A stretch of 64,000 bases of DNA, taken from contig JAKOXK010000017.1 of assembly GCA_029781035.1 (NCBI GenBank), forward strand, positions 1 to 64,000, read 5' to 3'. The DNA is from Armatimonadota bacterium (GTDB lineage: Bacteria > Armatimonadota > Fimbriimonadia > Fimbriimonadales > Fimbriimonadaceae). Positions 51,459-59,891 of the stretch are shown here, piece after piece. The notes beneath the pieces are model-generated. The model was not told the origin of the DNA, did not search any database, and saw nothing but the letters and a program-made list of their open reading frames with translations. The first letter of the stretch is position 1; each line of letters opens with the position of its first letter. Position numbers and translations under genes: made by a program.

Positions 51459-52397
51459 ATGTTCTGGTTGATATTGTTGGGCGTCCTCGGAGGGATCATT
51501 TCTCTCTATACACTCCTCATCGCCGGTGTGGCCTGGTTCAGCGTGCGGCCACCGCGCATGCCCCAGTTTGTCACTCCCGGGCTCATGGGTGAGAGGCACG
51601 ACACGGTCTCAATACCCACCAGCGACGGCCACACGTTGCGGGCTTGGTGGGTACCCACAGAAGGTGACACGACGGTCATCTTTGCGCACGGTTACTTCAC
51701 AAATCGGTGCGAATTCGTCCCGTTCGTTAGCCGCTTTCGAAGACGGGGCGCTTCGTGCCTGTTCTTCGACCACCGGGCCCACGGAACAAGCACGGGTACG
51801 AAGTGCACGTTCGGGCTGGACGAAGCAACCGATGTAAGGGCCGTGGTGAAGTGGGTCAAAGAGCGGAGACCGGACGACAGGATCGTATTGGTGGGCAACA
51901 GCATGGGCGGCGTCGCTTGCGCCGTCAGTTGTGCAGGCAGCCCCTTGCCGGTAGACGCCCTTGTGCTCGACAGCCCCTATGCGCGCGTCGGTGAGGCGGC
52001 CAAGGGTTGGTGGACCTTCTTTGCCCGTGGTCGGTTCAAGCGGTTCCTTCGGCCCGCCTCGATCTTCGGGCGCGTCTTCACAGGGGCCGACCTCAAGCAA
52101 GTCGATCTTCCCAAGGCACTTTCGCGGATTCGGAACATTCCGGTGCTGCTGCTGTTCGCGTCCCAGGATCCACTCGTGCCGAGAGAGTCGGCCCTAGAGT
52201 GCATTTCTGCCGCCGGGCCCCTGGGTGAAGCGGTCTGGTTCGATCACAGCAACCATGCACGCGCGCGCTTCAACGAGCACGAGAAGTACGCCGACGCCGT
52301 CTTCCAGTTTCTCGAGTCAAGAGGGTTTGTGCGCGCTGATCCACCTGATCTCGTCGCACCCCGTATCATCACAACCCCGACGGTTCAAACACCGTAG
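51459..52397 (+). CDS. Membrane-anchored alpha/beta hydrolase (copy 1)
   Basis: 312 residues with an N-terminal membrane anchor (ILLGVLGGIISLYTLLIAGV). The alpha/beta-hydrolase core has VIFAHGYFTNRCE, the nucleophile elbow GNSMGG, Asp in LFASQDPLVP and a late His (FDHSNHARA). Substrate unknown. A close paralogue follows after about 50 nt; both share PPR[MV]P, the NRCE and the SMG segments. Confidence 0.85.
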   Translation: MFWLILLGVLGGIISLYTLLIAGVAWFSVRPPRMPQFVTPGLMGERHDTVSIPTSDGHTLRAWWVPTEGDTTVIFAHGYFTNRCEFVPFVSRFRRRGASCLFFDHRAHGTSTGTKCTFGLDEATDVRAVVKWVKERRPDDRIVLVGNSMGGVACAVSCAGSPLPVDALVLDSPYARVGEAAKGWWTFFARGRFKRFLRPASIFGRVFTGADLKQVDLPKALSRIRNIPVLLLFASQDPLVPRESALECISAAGPLGEAVWFDHSNHARARFNEHEKYADAVFQFLESRGFVRADPPDLVAPRIITTPTVQTP

Positions 52398-52445
52398 GGC
52401 AAGGTCAGGAGACATGGCCGACCAAAGGCTTGTTAAGAAAGCTTG

Positions 52446-53375
52446 ATGACGACCGCCGGAGTAGTCGCTTTAGTAACGATCCTCTCGGTCGGCGGGCTCT
52501 ACCTCGTGTTCCTCTTGGTCGCGTCCTACGTGAGCGTGAAACCACCCCGTGTGCCCTTGCTGCTCACTCCGGCACAGCTTGGTGAGCCGCAGGAATCGGT
52601 CGCCCTTCAAACCTCAGACGGGCTCACGGTGCGCGGATGGTGGTCGCAGGGAGACGGCGACTGGGCGGTCATCTGCAGTCACGGCTACCTGGCCAATCGG
52701 TGCGAACTCGTTCCCTATGGTCCTCGGCTACGAGCCCTAGGTGCCTCGGTGTTCTACCTTGACTTCAGGTGCCACGGGGCCAGTGACCGCGCGACTTGCA
52801 CTTTTGGGTTGTCTGAGGTCGAAGACCTCCGTGCGGCTGTGGGCTTTGTTCAGGAACGCATGCCTGCATCGAGGATCGTCTTCTTTGGCAGCAGCATGGG
52901 AGCTGCATGCGCAGCCAGACTCTGCGCCGAGGACAAAACCCTCGCGCATGCCCTGATCCTCGACGGGCCCTATGCCAGTCTCGACGAGGCCGCCCGCGGT
53001 TTTTGGTACGTAACCGGATTTAGGAGCTTGGCCAAATTCATGGCTCCTGTGTCTCGATTCGGCAGGCTGTGGGTGGGCTTCAGCCCAAGAAAAGTGGACA
53101 TGTTGGATGTCTACTCCCGCTTGGAGAAGTGTCCGACCCTGTTCCTATTTGGGACGGCCGACACGGTCGTTCCCCTGAAGTCAGCCGAGGCATGCGTTGC
53201 GGCCAAGGGAGCTGGCACCAAGGTCGCGTGGTTCGAAGGAGCTTCACACGGTCAAGCCCGGTTTTCTGCCGCTGAACGGTACTTCGCCGAGATCGCGTGC
53301 TTCCTTCGAGAGACCGGATTGGGTGGCAACGGCCAAGCCACTCTCGTGGAACCGGGCCAAGAACTCAACGTGTAG
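52446..53375 (+). CDS. Membrane-anchored alpha/beta hydrolase (copy 2)
   Basis: 309 residues from ATG 52446. The architecture matches copy 1: N-terminal anchor (VVALVTILSVGGLYLVFLLVA), VICSHGYLANRCE, nucleophile GSSMGA, FGTADTVVP and a final GASHGQARFS with the catalytic His. The pair looks like a tandem duplication that has diverged. Function unknown. Confidence 0.85.
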   Translation: MTTAGVVALVTILSVGGLYLVFLLVASYVSVKPPRVPLLLTPAQLGEPQESVALQTSDGLTVRGWWSQGDGDWAVICSHGYLANRCELVPYGPRLRALGASVFYLDFRCHGASDRATCTFGLSEVEDLRAAVGFVQERMPASRIVFFGSSMGAACAARLCAEDKTLAHALILDGPYASLDEAARGFWYVTGFRSLAKFMAPVSRFGRLWVGFSPRKVDMLDVYSRLEKCPTLFLFGTADTVVPLKSAEACVAAKGAGTKVAWFEGASHGQARFSAAERYFAEIACFLRETGLGGNGQATLVEPGQELNV

Positions 53376-53412
53376 ACCAGGCACAGGCAAGCAAGACAGC
53401 TAGAATCGAATC

Positions 53413-54309
53413 ATGCCGGTACTTCTGCAGTCGACCCTCAAGGGTGCAGACCTCATCCATCGGGGCAAGGTACGCGACACCTATGACCTGGGCGACAGCC
53501 TGCTCATTGTGGCGAGCGACCGAATCTCAGCTTTCGACGTGATCATGGAGAACGGCATTCCCGACAAGGGCCGGATCCTGACTCAGATGTCGAATTACTG
53601 GTTCCGAAAGCTGAGTGAAGTCTGTCCCCACCACTTGCAGGTGACCGACGATGAACAGATTCGGCAACGGGTCCCTGGCTGGGATGAGAGCCTTGCAGGA
53701 AGGTCAGTGATTGTCACCAAAGCTCAACCGTTGACCATCGAGTGCGTGGCACGAGGCTACATTGCTGGATCCCTGTTCAAGGACTATCGGCGTGAGGGAG
53801 GACAGACTCATGGCCTTGACCTACCCGACGGCCTCTTGGACGGGTCTCGGCTTTCCGAACCGATTTTCACGCCCGCGACAAAGGCGACGGAGGGCCACGA
53901 TGAGAACATCGGATTCCGGGAAGCCGTCGACCGTGTCGGACGCGAAGTGGCTGAAACGGCTCGAGAGTGGACTCTCGAGCTGTACCGGCGTGCAGCGGAT
54001 CATTCCGCGACCGTTGGACTTCTCTTGGCCGACACCAAGTTCGAATTCGGGCTCACGGAGGACGGGCTCGTGTGGATCGACGAGGCCCTGACACCCGACT
54101 CGTCCCGGTATTGGGAAGCCTCGCAATGGAAGCCGGGAGGTCCCCAACCGAGTTTCGACAAGCAGTTCGTCCGAGACTACCTAGAGACCCTGGCATGGGA
54201 CAAAAGGCCGCCGGGCCCCCGCCTCCCGGACGATGTCGTCGAGAAGACAAAGCAGAAATACTTGGAAGCTTTCCGGCGTGTCACAGGGCACGAACTTCCA
54301 GCACGCTGA
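53413..54309 (+). CDS. purC: Phosphoribosylaminoimidazole-succinocarboxamide synthase
   Basis: 298 residues, the longer SAICAR synthetase type. GKVRDTYDLGDSLLIVASDRISAFDVI marks the ATP site, and RGYIAGSLFKDY, FTPATKA..GHDENI and DTKFEFG follow, ending with the C-terminal GPRLPDDVVEKTKQKYLEAF. It joins aspartate to CAIR in purine synthesis. The Kdo transferase gene starts 29 nt downstream. Confidence 0.95.
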   Translation: MPVLLQSTLKGADLIHRGKVRDTYDLGDSLLIVASDRISAFDVIMENGIPDKGRILTQMSNYWFRKLSEVCPHHLQVTDDEQIRQRVPGWDESLAGRSVIVTKAQPLTIECVARGYIAGSLFKDYRREGGQTHGLDLPDGLLDGSRLSEPIFTPATKATEGHDENIGFREAVDRVGREVAETAREWTLELYRRAADHSATVGLLLADTKFEFGLTEDGLVWIDEALTPDSSRYWEASQWKPGGPQPSFDKQFVRDYLETLAWDKRPPGPRLPDDVVEKTKQKYLEAFRRVTGHELPAR

Positions 54310-54338
54310 CTGCCCCAGTCACGGCGCCCGAACTACCG

Positions 54339-55607
54339 ATGATCTGGATCTACAACCTGTTCGTCACTTTCGGCTCCCTCTTTTGGGTGCCATGGATGCT
54401 GTGGCGCGCCAACCGGAGAAAGGAAGCGGTGGACTGGAAGGAACGGACAGGCGACTATCGTTTCCAGCTCAAGAAAGGCAAACCCCGACTCTGGCTCCAT
54501 GCTGTCTCAGTCGGTGAGGTGCTAGCCGCGATACCCATTCTCAAGGAAGTCCGGCTCCTTGATCCTGACCTCGAAATCGTGTTGAGCGTGACGACGAGTA
54601 GCGGTCACCAGACTGCCCGAGAGCAGCCCGAGGGCCTCTTTGACCATTTGGTTTACTACCCGATAGATGTCTACCGGTTTGTGCTTGCTGGGCTCGTCCG
54701 CGTGCGTCCGAGCGTCGTCGCCGTCATGGAGACGGAGCTTTGGCTCAACTTCCTTGACGCGTCCAAGAACGTTCGCGCACAGACAGTCTTGGTCAATGGG
54801 CGCATTAGCGACCGGTCCTTTCCCCGGGCGCGAGCCTTGAGATTCTTCTACAAGGACTTGCTCAAACGAGTGGACCGCTGCCTTATGCAAAGCCCCCGGG
54901 ACGCTGACCGGATTAAGGTTCTCGGCGGACGGAACGTCGAGGTCGTTGGCAATTGCAAGTTTGATCAGGCCCTTGAAGGACTGGACGCGGATCCCGTGGC
55001 TTGGCGGAAGGAACTCGGGATCGACCCAGCCAGGCCGGTGGTCGTCATCGGCTCGACCCGGGGCGAGTTGGAGGAGCGATTGGTTTGCGACGGAATCGAT
55101 TCCACGGACGCACAGTACATCTGGGCTCCACGCCATTTGGAGCGCGCCGATGCCCTTGAGGCGGAGTTGAGGGCGCGTTCGTTCCGCGTGGTTCGTCGGT
55201 CACGCGGGGATCGTCTCGAGCCGACAGGCACGGTCAAGGAAGTGCTCCTGCTGGACACGTACGGAGAGTTGGCTCAAGTCTATTGCGTGGCCGACGTGGT
55301 CGTCATTGGAGGAGGTTTTGACCGACTGGGTGGCCAGAACCTGATGCAAGCTCTTGCCCATGGAAAACCGGTTGTCCACGGCCCTCATATGCAGAATTTC
55401 CGAGATGCGACGGAGATGGCCCATTCGAGTGGCGCAGCCTTCACGGCGAGCACGAGCCAGGAACTCAGGGCCACGTTGGACAGCCTCCTGTCGAACGCGG
55501 AGTTGCGCAGGGTCGCGGGTGAAGCCGCCTCGGCCATGGTGAAGGCAAGCCAAGGGTCAAGCCGGAAATACGCACAAGCGATCGTCAGCGCGGCCAGGGT
55601 GAGCTAA
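54339..55607 (+). CDS. waaA: 3-deoxy-D-manno-octulosonic acid (Kdo) transferase
   Basis: 422 residues from ATG 54339; the longer ORF runs into purC in another frame. One N-terminal membrane anchor is followed by the GT30 features WLHAVSVGEVLAAIPILKE, VVAVMETELWLNFL, VVIGSTRGELEE and the nucleotide-sugar site VVIGGGFDRLGGQNLMQALAHGKPVVHGPHMQNF. It adds Kdo to lipid A, indicating an LPS-type outer membrane. The stop interlocks with the PhyH gene by CTAA. Confidence 0.92.
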   Translation: MIWIYNLFVTFGSLFWVPWMLWRANRRKEAVDWKERTGDYRFQLKKGKPRLWLHAVSVGEVLAAIPILKEVRLLDPDLEIVLSVTTSSGHQTAREQPEGLFDHLVYYPIDVYRFVLAGLVRVRPSVVAVMETELWLNFLDASKNVRAQTVLVNGRISDRSFPRARALRFFYKDLLKRVDRCLMQSPRDADRIKVLGGRNVEVVGNCKFDQALEGLDADPVAWRKELGIDPARPVVVIGSTRGELEERLVCDGIDSTDAQYIWAPRHLERADALEAELRARSFRVVRRSRGDRLEPTGTVKEVLLLDTYGELAQVYCVADVVVIGGGFDRLGGQNLMQALAHGKPVVHGPHMQNFRDATEMAHSSGAAFTASTSQELRATLDSLLSNAELRRVAGEAASAMVKASQGSSRKYAQAIVSAARVS

Positions 55608-56299
55608 ACGCACCACTTCCAGGCGAGGCCGTCTGGAAGCGGCAAGGTCGAGAACTCAAGGTGGAGCACGCGGCGACGCCCCACTTCGCTGGCGGGAGCG
55701 CTGGAGTGCAAAAGCAATGGCCTCATGGCGATCACATCTCCGGCGTCACATGTGAGCGTCTCGACTCTGCCAGCATGTACGACCTCGTCGATCTTGTAGC
55801 TCGGTAGCATTCCGTGCCGGTGCGATCCAGGAATCACCTTGAGTGGACCGTTTTTCGGACCGCAACGATCAAGGTGAAACCGGAGAGTAACCATGTGTTC
55901 CAGCACGTTCGCTGGCGGCTGACAATGAACCGTGCCCTCTTTGACCGACCATCCGATGAAGCCCGGAGCCTCGGCGCGCGCAGTCACCGCGATCTTCCGA
56001 TCTTGGTGCCATGGCACCTTCCAGTTGGCTCTTGCGTACTTGTCGAAGTAGATGGCACGCACGCAGAACGCGTCTTGCAGTCCGAGCAGGGCCAGGCAAT
56101 GCCGCACAGCTGACGAACGTGCGAACTCGATACCCCACTCTCGATCGAGGACGGACCGGGTGCCAGCCCGTTTGTCCAAGAGGCCGTCAGACAGGTCTGC
56201 GAATCGGGCGATCGACGCGGAATCGACCACCGCATGGGCGAATGCGTAGCCCTGGTTTGCCAGGGTTTCGGGCGTGAAATCAGCAGCCACAGCGCTCAT
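55604..56299 (-). CDS. Phytanoyl-CoA dioxygenase-like protein
   Basis: 231 residues with the non-haem iron ligands: His and Asp in WHQDRKI, a His in the HLEF end, and PLKVIPGSHRHG as the 2-oxoglutarate-site segment; LLLHSSAPAS supplies a His. Family members hydroxylate varied small molecules. Substrate unknown. It follows the small membrane protein gene by 10 nt. Confidence 0.8.
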   Translation of the reverse strand: MSAVAADFTPETLANQGYAFAHAVVDSASIARFADLSDGLLDKRAGTRSVLDREWGIEFARSSAVRHCLALLGLQDAFCVRAIYFDKYARANWKVPWHQDRKIAVTARAEAPGFIGWSVKEGTVHCQPPANVLEHMVTLRFHLDRCGPKNGPLKVIPGSHRHGMLPSYKIDEVVHAGRVETLTCDAGDVIAMRPLLLHSSAPASEVGRRRVLHLEFSTLPLPDGLAWKWCV

Positions 56300-56309
56300 C
56301 TGGCCACCG

Positions 56310-56666
56310 CTATGTCCAGAGGGCCCTCCAACAGCAGGCCAACAGCACAGCGTTGATTACAAGATAGCCCACGAACACCCTGACCATGTGGGAATGGTAG
56401 GGATTCGGGCGCAACATGACTTCGTGAGTCTCTTTCAGACGGGCTCGGACGGCTTGTTCGATCACGGCGTGGTCTTCACACGACGCGGCCTGCCCTTTGG
56501 CGTCCACTTCACCGATTTTCTGTCTGACACTGTTCCACTTCGAGTCTTCTTCCTGGAGCTGTGCCAGTCGCCAACGACGGGCGGTCCGCCAATATAGGGC
56601 CAAGAGTCCGATAAAAGTCGCGTCGGAAGCCATCTGCACCATGGCAGCCGTACCCGTCGGACTCAT
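56310..56666 (-). CDS. Small two-helix membrane protein
   Basis: 118 residues. A hydrophobic stretch near residues 15-28 (ATFIGLLALYW) and a clear helix near the end (VFVGYLVINAVLLACCW) flank a charged middle (KWNSVRQKIGEVDAKG). No known domain. It lies between hmgA and the PhyH-like gene on the same strand, probably in one transcript with the latter. Confidence 0.6.
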   Translation of the reverse strand: MSPTGTAAMVQMASDATFIGLLALYWRTARRWRLAQLQEEDSKWNSVRQKIGEVDAKGQAASCEDHAVIEQAVRARLKETHEVMLRPNPYHSHMVRVFVGYLVINAVLLACCWRALWT

Positions 56667-56731
56667 GTGTCCTTCCTACGCCAGGCAGGTGTGCTTGCGT
56701 TCATCCGCACGCCACACCCTCCTCAGCGCTA

Positions 56732-57889
56732 TCACCGAGTCTGCCAGCTCTTCCAGTAATCGGGATCCTCGATGGCGACGGCTTGCTCGGTGAGCCACAG
56801 TGGATGGAACGTATCCAGCATCACGGCCAACTCGTCGGTGTGGGTCGCCCCGAGCGACCGTTCGACCGCACCGGGTTGGGGACCGTGTGGGATACCCAGC
56901 GGGTGTAGCGTGATGGAACCCTCCTCGATGCCCTTTCTCGACCCGAACTTGTCGTTGCAGTAGTAGAGGACCTCGTCCGAGTCGACGTTCGAGTGGTTGT
57001 AAGGAACGACGATCGCGTCCGGGTGGAAGTCCAGCATCCTCGGACAGAACGAACACACAACGAAGTTGTGGCCGGCAAAAGTCTGATGGATCGGCGGCGG
57101 CATGTGAAGCTTGCCCACGATCGGCTGAAAATCGTTGATATTGAAGCTCCAAGGATAGACATACCCGTCCCAGCCAATGACGTCGAAGGGGTGGAACCGA
57201 TAGTGGTACTTCGTCTGGCGACCGCGCGCCTGAACTACCACGTAGAAGTCTCCGTCAGTGTCAAAGGTCCTCAGTTCGACGGGAGGATGCACATCCCGCT
57301 CGCTGTACGGGGCCTCCTCGAGGAGCTGTCCATACTGGTTTCGGTAGTTCCTGGGGATGACGACCGGACCATGACTCTCGATGGTCAACATCCTGACAGG
57401 GAGCTTTTCGAACTCGATCTGCCAGATCGTGCCACGAGGAATGACGAGGTATTCGCCTGGCTTGAACGGCACGTCGCCGTACATCGAGTGCAAAACACCA
57501 CTTCCATCATGCACGAACAGGATCTCGTCAGCCTGAGCGTTCTTGAAGAAGCCGAGCATCGGTTCGGCCACGACCCCCTGGTTCCAAATCACGTCGTTGT
57601 TACCCATGAGCGGAATCCGCCCCGTGATCGCATCGCCGCACGGTTTCATGCGGGTCGTCTTGAGGTGACGGTGCCTCAGAGGCTCATCCTGGCGATACTG
57701 GGGCACTACAGAGCCCATGTCCTCCCAACCCGCGACCTCGGTCGGCAGATTGATGTGGTACATCGTGGACATCATGTCGCTGAAACCGTGCGTGCTGAAA
57801 AGCTCCTCTGCATAGAGGCCGCCGTCCGGCTTGCGAAACTGGACGTGCTTCTTTGCTGGCAGCTGGCCGAGTCGGTGGTATCTGGGCAT
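56732..57889 (-). CDS. hmgA: Homogentisate 1,2-dioxygenase
   Basis: 385 residues with the cupin-type HGO pattern: EILFVHDGSGVLHSMYGDVPFKPGEYLVIPRGTIW (here split around GEY), ESHGPVVIPRNYRN, FHPFDVIGWDGYVYPW and the iron-ligand region CPRMLDFHPDAIVVPYNHSNVDSDEVLYY. It opens the ring of homogentisate in tyrosine and phenylalanine breakdown. The usual neighbours (fumarylacetoacetase, HPPD) are absent here. Confidence 0.93.
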   Translation of the reverse strand: MPRYHRLGQLPAKKHVQFRKPDGGLYAEELFSTHGFSDMMSTMYHINLPTEVAGWEDMGSVVPQYRQDEPLRHRHLKTTRMKPCGDAITGRIPLMGNNDVIWNQGVVAEPMLGFFKNAQADEILFVHDGSGVLHSMYGDVPFKPGEYLVIPRGTIWQIEFEKLPVRMLTIESHGPVVIPRNYRNQYGQLLEEAPYSERDVHPPVELRTFDTDGDFYVVVQARGRQTKYHYRFHPFDVIGWDGYVYPWSFNINDFQPIVGKLHMPPPIHQTFAGHNFVVCSFCPRMLDFHPDAIVVPYNHSNVDSDEVLYYCNDKFGSRKGIEEGSITLHPLGIPHGPQPGAVERSLGATHTDELAVMLDTFHPLWLTEQAVAIEDPDYWKSWQTR

Positions 57890-57948
57890 GGTGGACCTCT
57901 GCCCTCGATTTTACTGGCGAAAAGCATCACGATGGGGCAGCGACGTAC

Positions 57949-58857
57949 TTAGAACCTCCCGGCCAATGTCACGGAGAACACCCCGCGTTCGGTCTGATCA
58001 CCGAACAACCTCTGAAGGATCGGCACTTGCCAACTCGCACCCAAGGTCACTGATTTGGCGATCGGCGTCGTCACGCTCAACCCCAAGTACATTAGGTGCC
58101 CTCCGCTGTTCTCGTCCAGCGATCCATCTTCGGTGTGGTCCTTCGCGGCAAAACGTCCCAACAACTCGACAGAGGCGTTGCCTTTCTCGCCGAACGGGTG
58201 CGAGTAGCCCAGGTTGTAGAACAGGACGTTGCCAAACTGGTAGCTACGGGTGTTGCGACCGTTGAGCCTTGCAGAAAGTCCGCCGTAGAGGAGAGGACTT
58301 CCGAAGCCTCCCGTCTCCTTGGTAAATGAGACACCTAGACTCAGATCCGTGCTGCCGGTACCTGGTTGAAGGTGCTGCTCAAGCAGGTTTCCTTCGCCGT
58401 CGCGCCTGCTGTCCGACCCGGTTGGTAGTTTAACGGCCACGGTGAAAGCAGTCAGGAGGGGTGCGTCGACCTTCGGCGCTTGCTGGAAGGTGACGCCGAT
58501 CGTCGCGTCACCCAGGCCAGCGGCCTTGTCGGTGACACCGTCTGCCTCGATGCTCTTCCAGACGTAGGGAACGGCCATGCCGAGCATGATGCGATCGGAA
58601 AGACCGTATGCCAAGCCGACAGAGGCTTCGCGATAGGTTTCAAACTCACGTGTGCCAGGTTCCTCGCCTGCGTTTGATTTGGAGAGCCCGAGATAGGTCG
58701 TGCCAACGACAAGGCTGCCCTTCGGGAGGGTCTGGGCTCCTATGCCGTGGAGCGCGGCACCGAGCATGTGGGCGATACAGACTGAGCAAGCCTGGGCGGG
58801 TCGAGGGGTGGCCAGGCACACCAAAGCGGCGAATGCGAATGCGCGTGTTGAACTCAT
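57949..58857 (-). CDS. Outer-membrane beta-barrel transporter-like protein with ACSVC motif
   Basis: The ATG at 58857 gives a signal peptide (MSSTRAFAFAALVCLATPRPAQA); the longer ORF adds a non-homologous Pro-rich stretch. 302 residues. A mature CSVC pair is followed by alternating strands and a final FSVTLAGRF, as in phenol-degradation MetA-like or other small outer-membrane barrels. The CxxC near the N-terminus may bind metal. It is preceded by a possible Cys-rich partner. Confidence 0.68.
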   Translation of the reverse strand: MSSTRAFAFAALVCLATPRPAQACSVCIAHMLGAALHGIGAQTLPKGSLVVGTTYLGLSKSNAGEEPGTREFETYREASVGLAYGLSDRIMLGMAVPYVWKSIEADGVTDKAAGLGDATIGVTFQQAPKVDAPLLTAFTVAVKLPTGSDSRRDGEGNLLEQHLQPGTGSTDLSLGVSFTKETGGFGSPLLYGGLSARLNGRNTRSYQFGNVLFYNLGYSHPFGEKGNASVELLGRFAAKDHTEDGSLDENSGGHLMYLGLSVTTPIAKSVTLGASWQVPILQRLFGDQTERGVFSVTLAGRF

Positions 58858-58924
58858 GGTTGATCCAAACAGGGTCGGGGCCGGCAAGGAGTCGGCTGAA
58901 GTCAGAACTGGGTTGGCGTCTGGA

Positions 58925-59320
58925 TCAGGAGAGGCACGGTGGTGGGGTCGGTGGCGCGTGAGCAAGAAGCCAGGCCGACCAAGGTTTCCACAAAGGCACC
59001 AGAGCGTGTTGATCCAAAGGGAAACGCAAATCGTATTCTAGGGAATCTGACTCGTCTATGGCGACTGACACAACAACGTTGACCGCGGGCTGGTGGGCTT
59101 TCTTCTCAGCACACCGACACTGCACGAAACCCCTTTCACCGGGTTTGGGCACGTGTCCTCCGACGACCGGAGCCGTGGGACACTGCACACCGACCGGGGT
59201 CAGTGGCGCAAACCGACCAGCACTGAAGACCAGCTGACCGATCAGAGCGGCCAGGATCCAGAACCCGTTCGGGACTCGACTGAACGAAGGCAGGCGCGGC
59301 ACCCAGCAAAAGGCTACCAT
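58925..59320 (-). CDS. Possible small exported Cys-containing protein
   Basis: 131 residues from ATG 59320. A hydrophobic segment (GFWILAALIGQLVFSA) is followed by GVQCPTAPVVGG and KPGERGFVQCRCAEKK, then an uncharacterised tail. It lies 67 nt before the barrel gene with the ACSVC start. No Shine-Dalgarno is obvious and composition is only moderately protein-like, so it may not be real. A metal-related role is speculation. Confidence 0.45.
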   Translation of the reverse strand: MVAFCWVPRLPSFSRVPNGFWILAALIGQLVFSAGRFAPLTPVGVQCPTAPVVGGHVPKPGERGFVQCRCAEKKAHQPAVNVVVSVAIDESDSLEYDLRFPLDQHALVPLWKPWSAWLLAHAPPTPPPCLS

Positions 59321-59551
59321 CTTGTTGGTGTTCTCGAGAGCCGGAACGCGGCCATCTCGACTCTGGTTCCCTCTGAATCCCAAGTCTGTTGGCGTTGCGA
59401 CGGGACGGCAGCCCTGCTCGTTCTCGGCGGGGAGCTCGGCCGAGCCGATCGGTTGGCTCCGCTGAAGGATCAAACCAACGCACTAGGTCGGCCGTCTGCA
59501 CTGGACCGAACCCTGGGATTCGAGTACCCCGACGCTGTCAAAAGCGCCAAC

Positions 59552-59752
59552 CTAGATCTTCTTCCGAGTTCCCTTCTTGGCCTGCGCGGGCGCGTTGTGC
59601 ACGGCCCCACTGCCCCCGGATTTTCCATGCTTGGGAGCCTTGGGCAAGGGCGCTTCGTGGTGACTGCCAGGCTCGCCGTCCGTCTTCTCCGTTCCCTCGG
59701 TCTCTTCTACCAGCTTCTTGCTGGCTTTTCTCATGAAGTGCTGCATCGACAT
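59552..59752 (-). CDS. Possible small basic protein
   Basis: 66 residues from ATG 59752, or 64 from 59746: a short N-terminus, then Glu/Thr/Gly-rich and Lys/Ala/Pro-rich stretches ending AQAKKGTRKKI. It is low-complexity with no domain. The leftward direction matches neighbours, but evidence is weak. Confidence 0.35.
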   Translation of the reverse strand: MSMQHFMRKASKKLVEETEGTEKTDGEPGSHHEAPLPKAPKHGKSGGSGAVHNAPAQAKKGTRKKI

Positions 59753-59891
59753 GGCATCATTTTGACGCGCAACGGCGCTTGCCACACCGGACGCAGTAAA
59801 AACTACACCTCACAACTTCCTCACAAGCCACAGACAGAATCTTGGACGGCATTGGGGCGACAAAGCCTCCGGCCGCTTTGGAGATGTGAAG

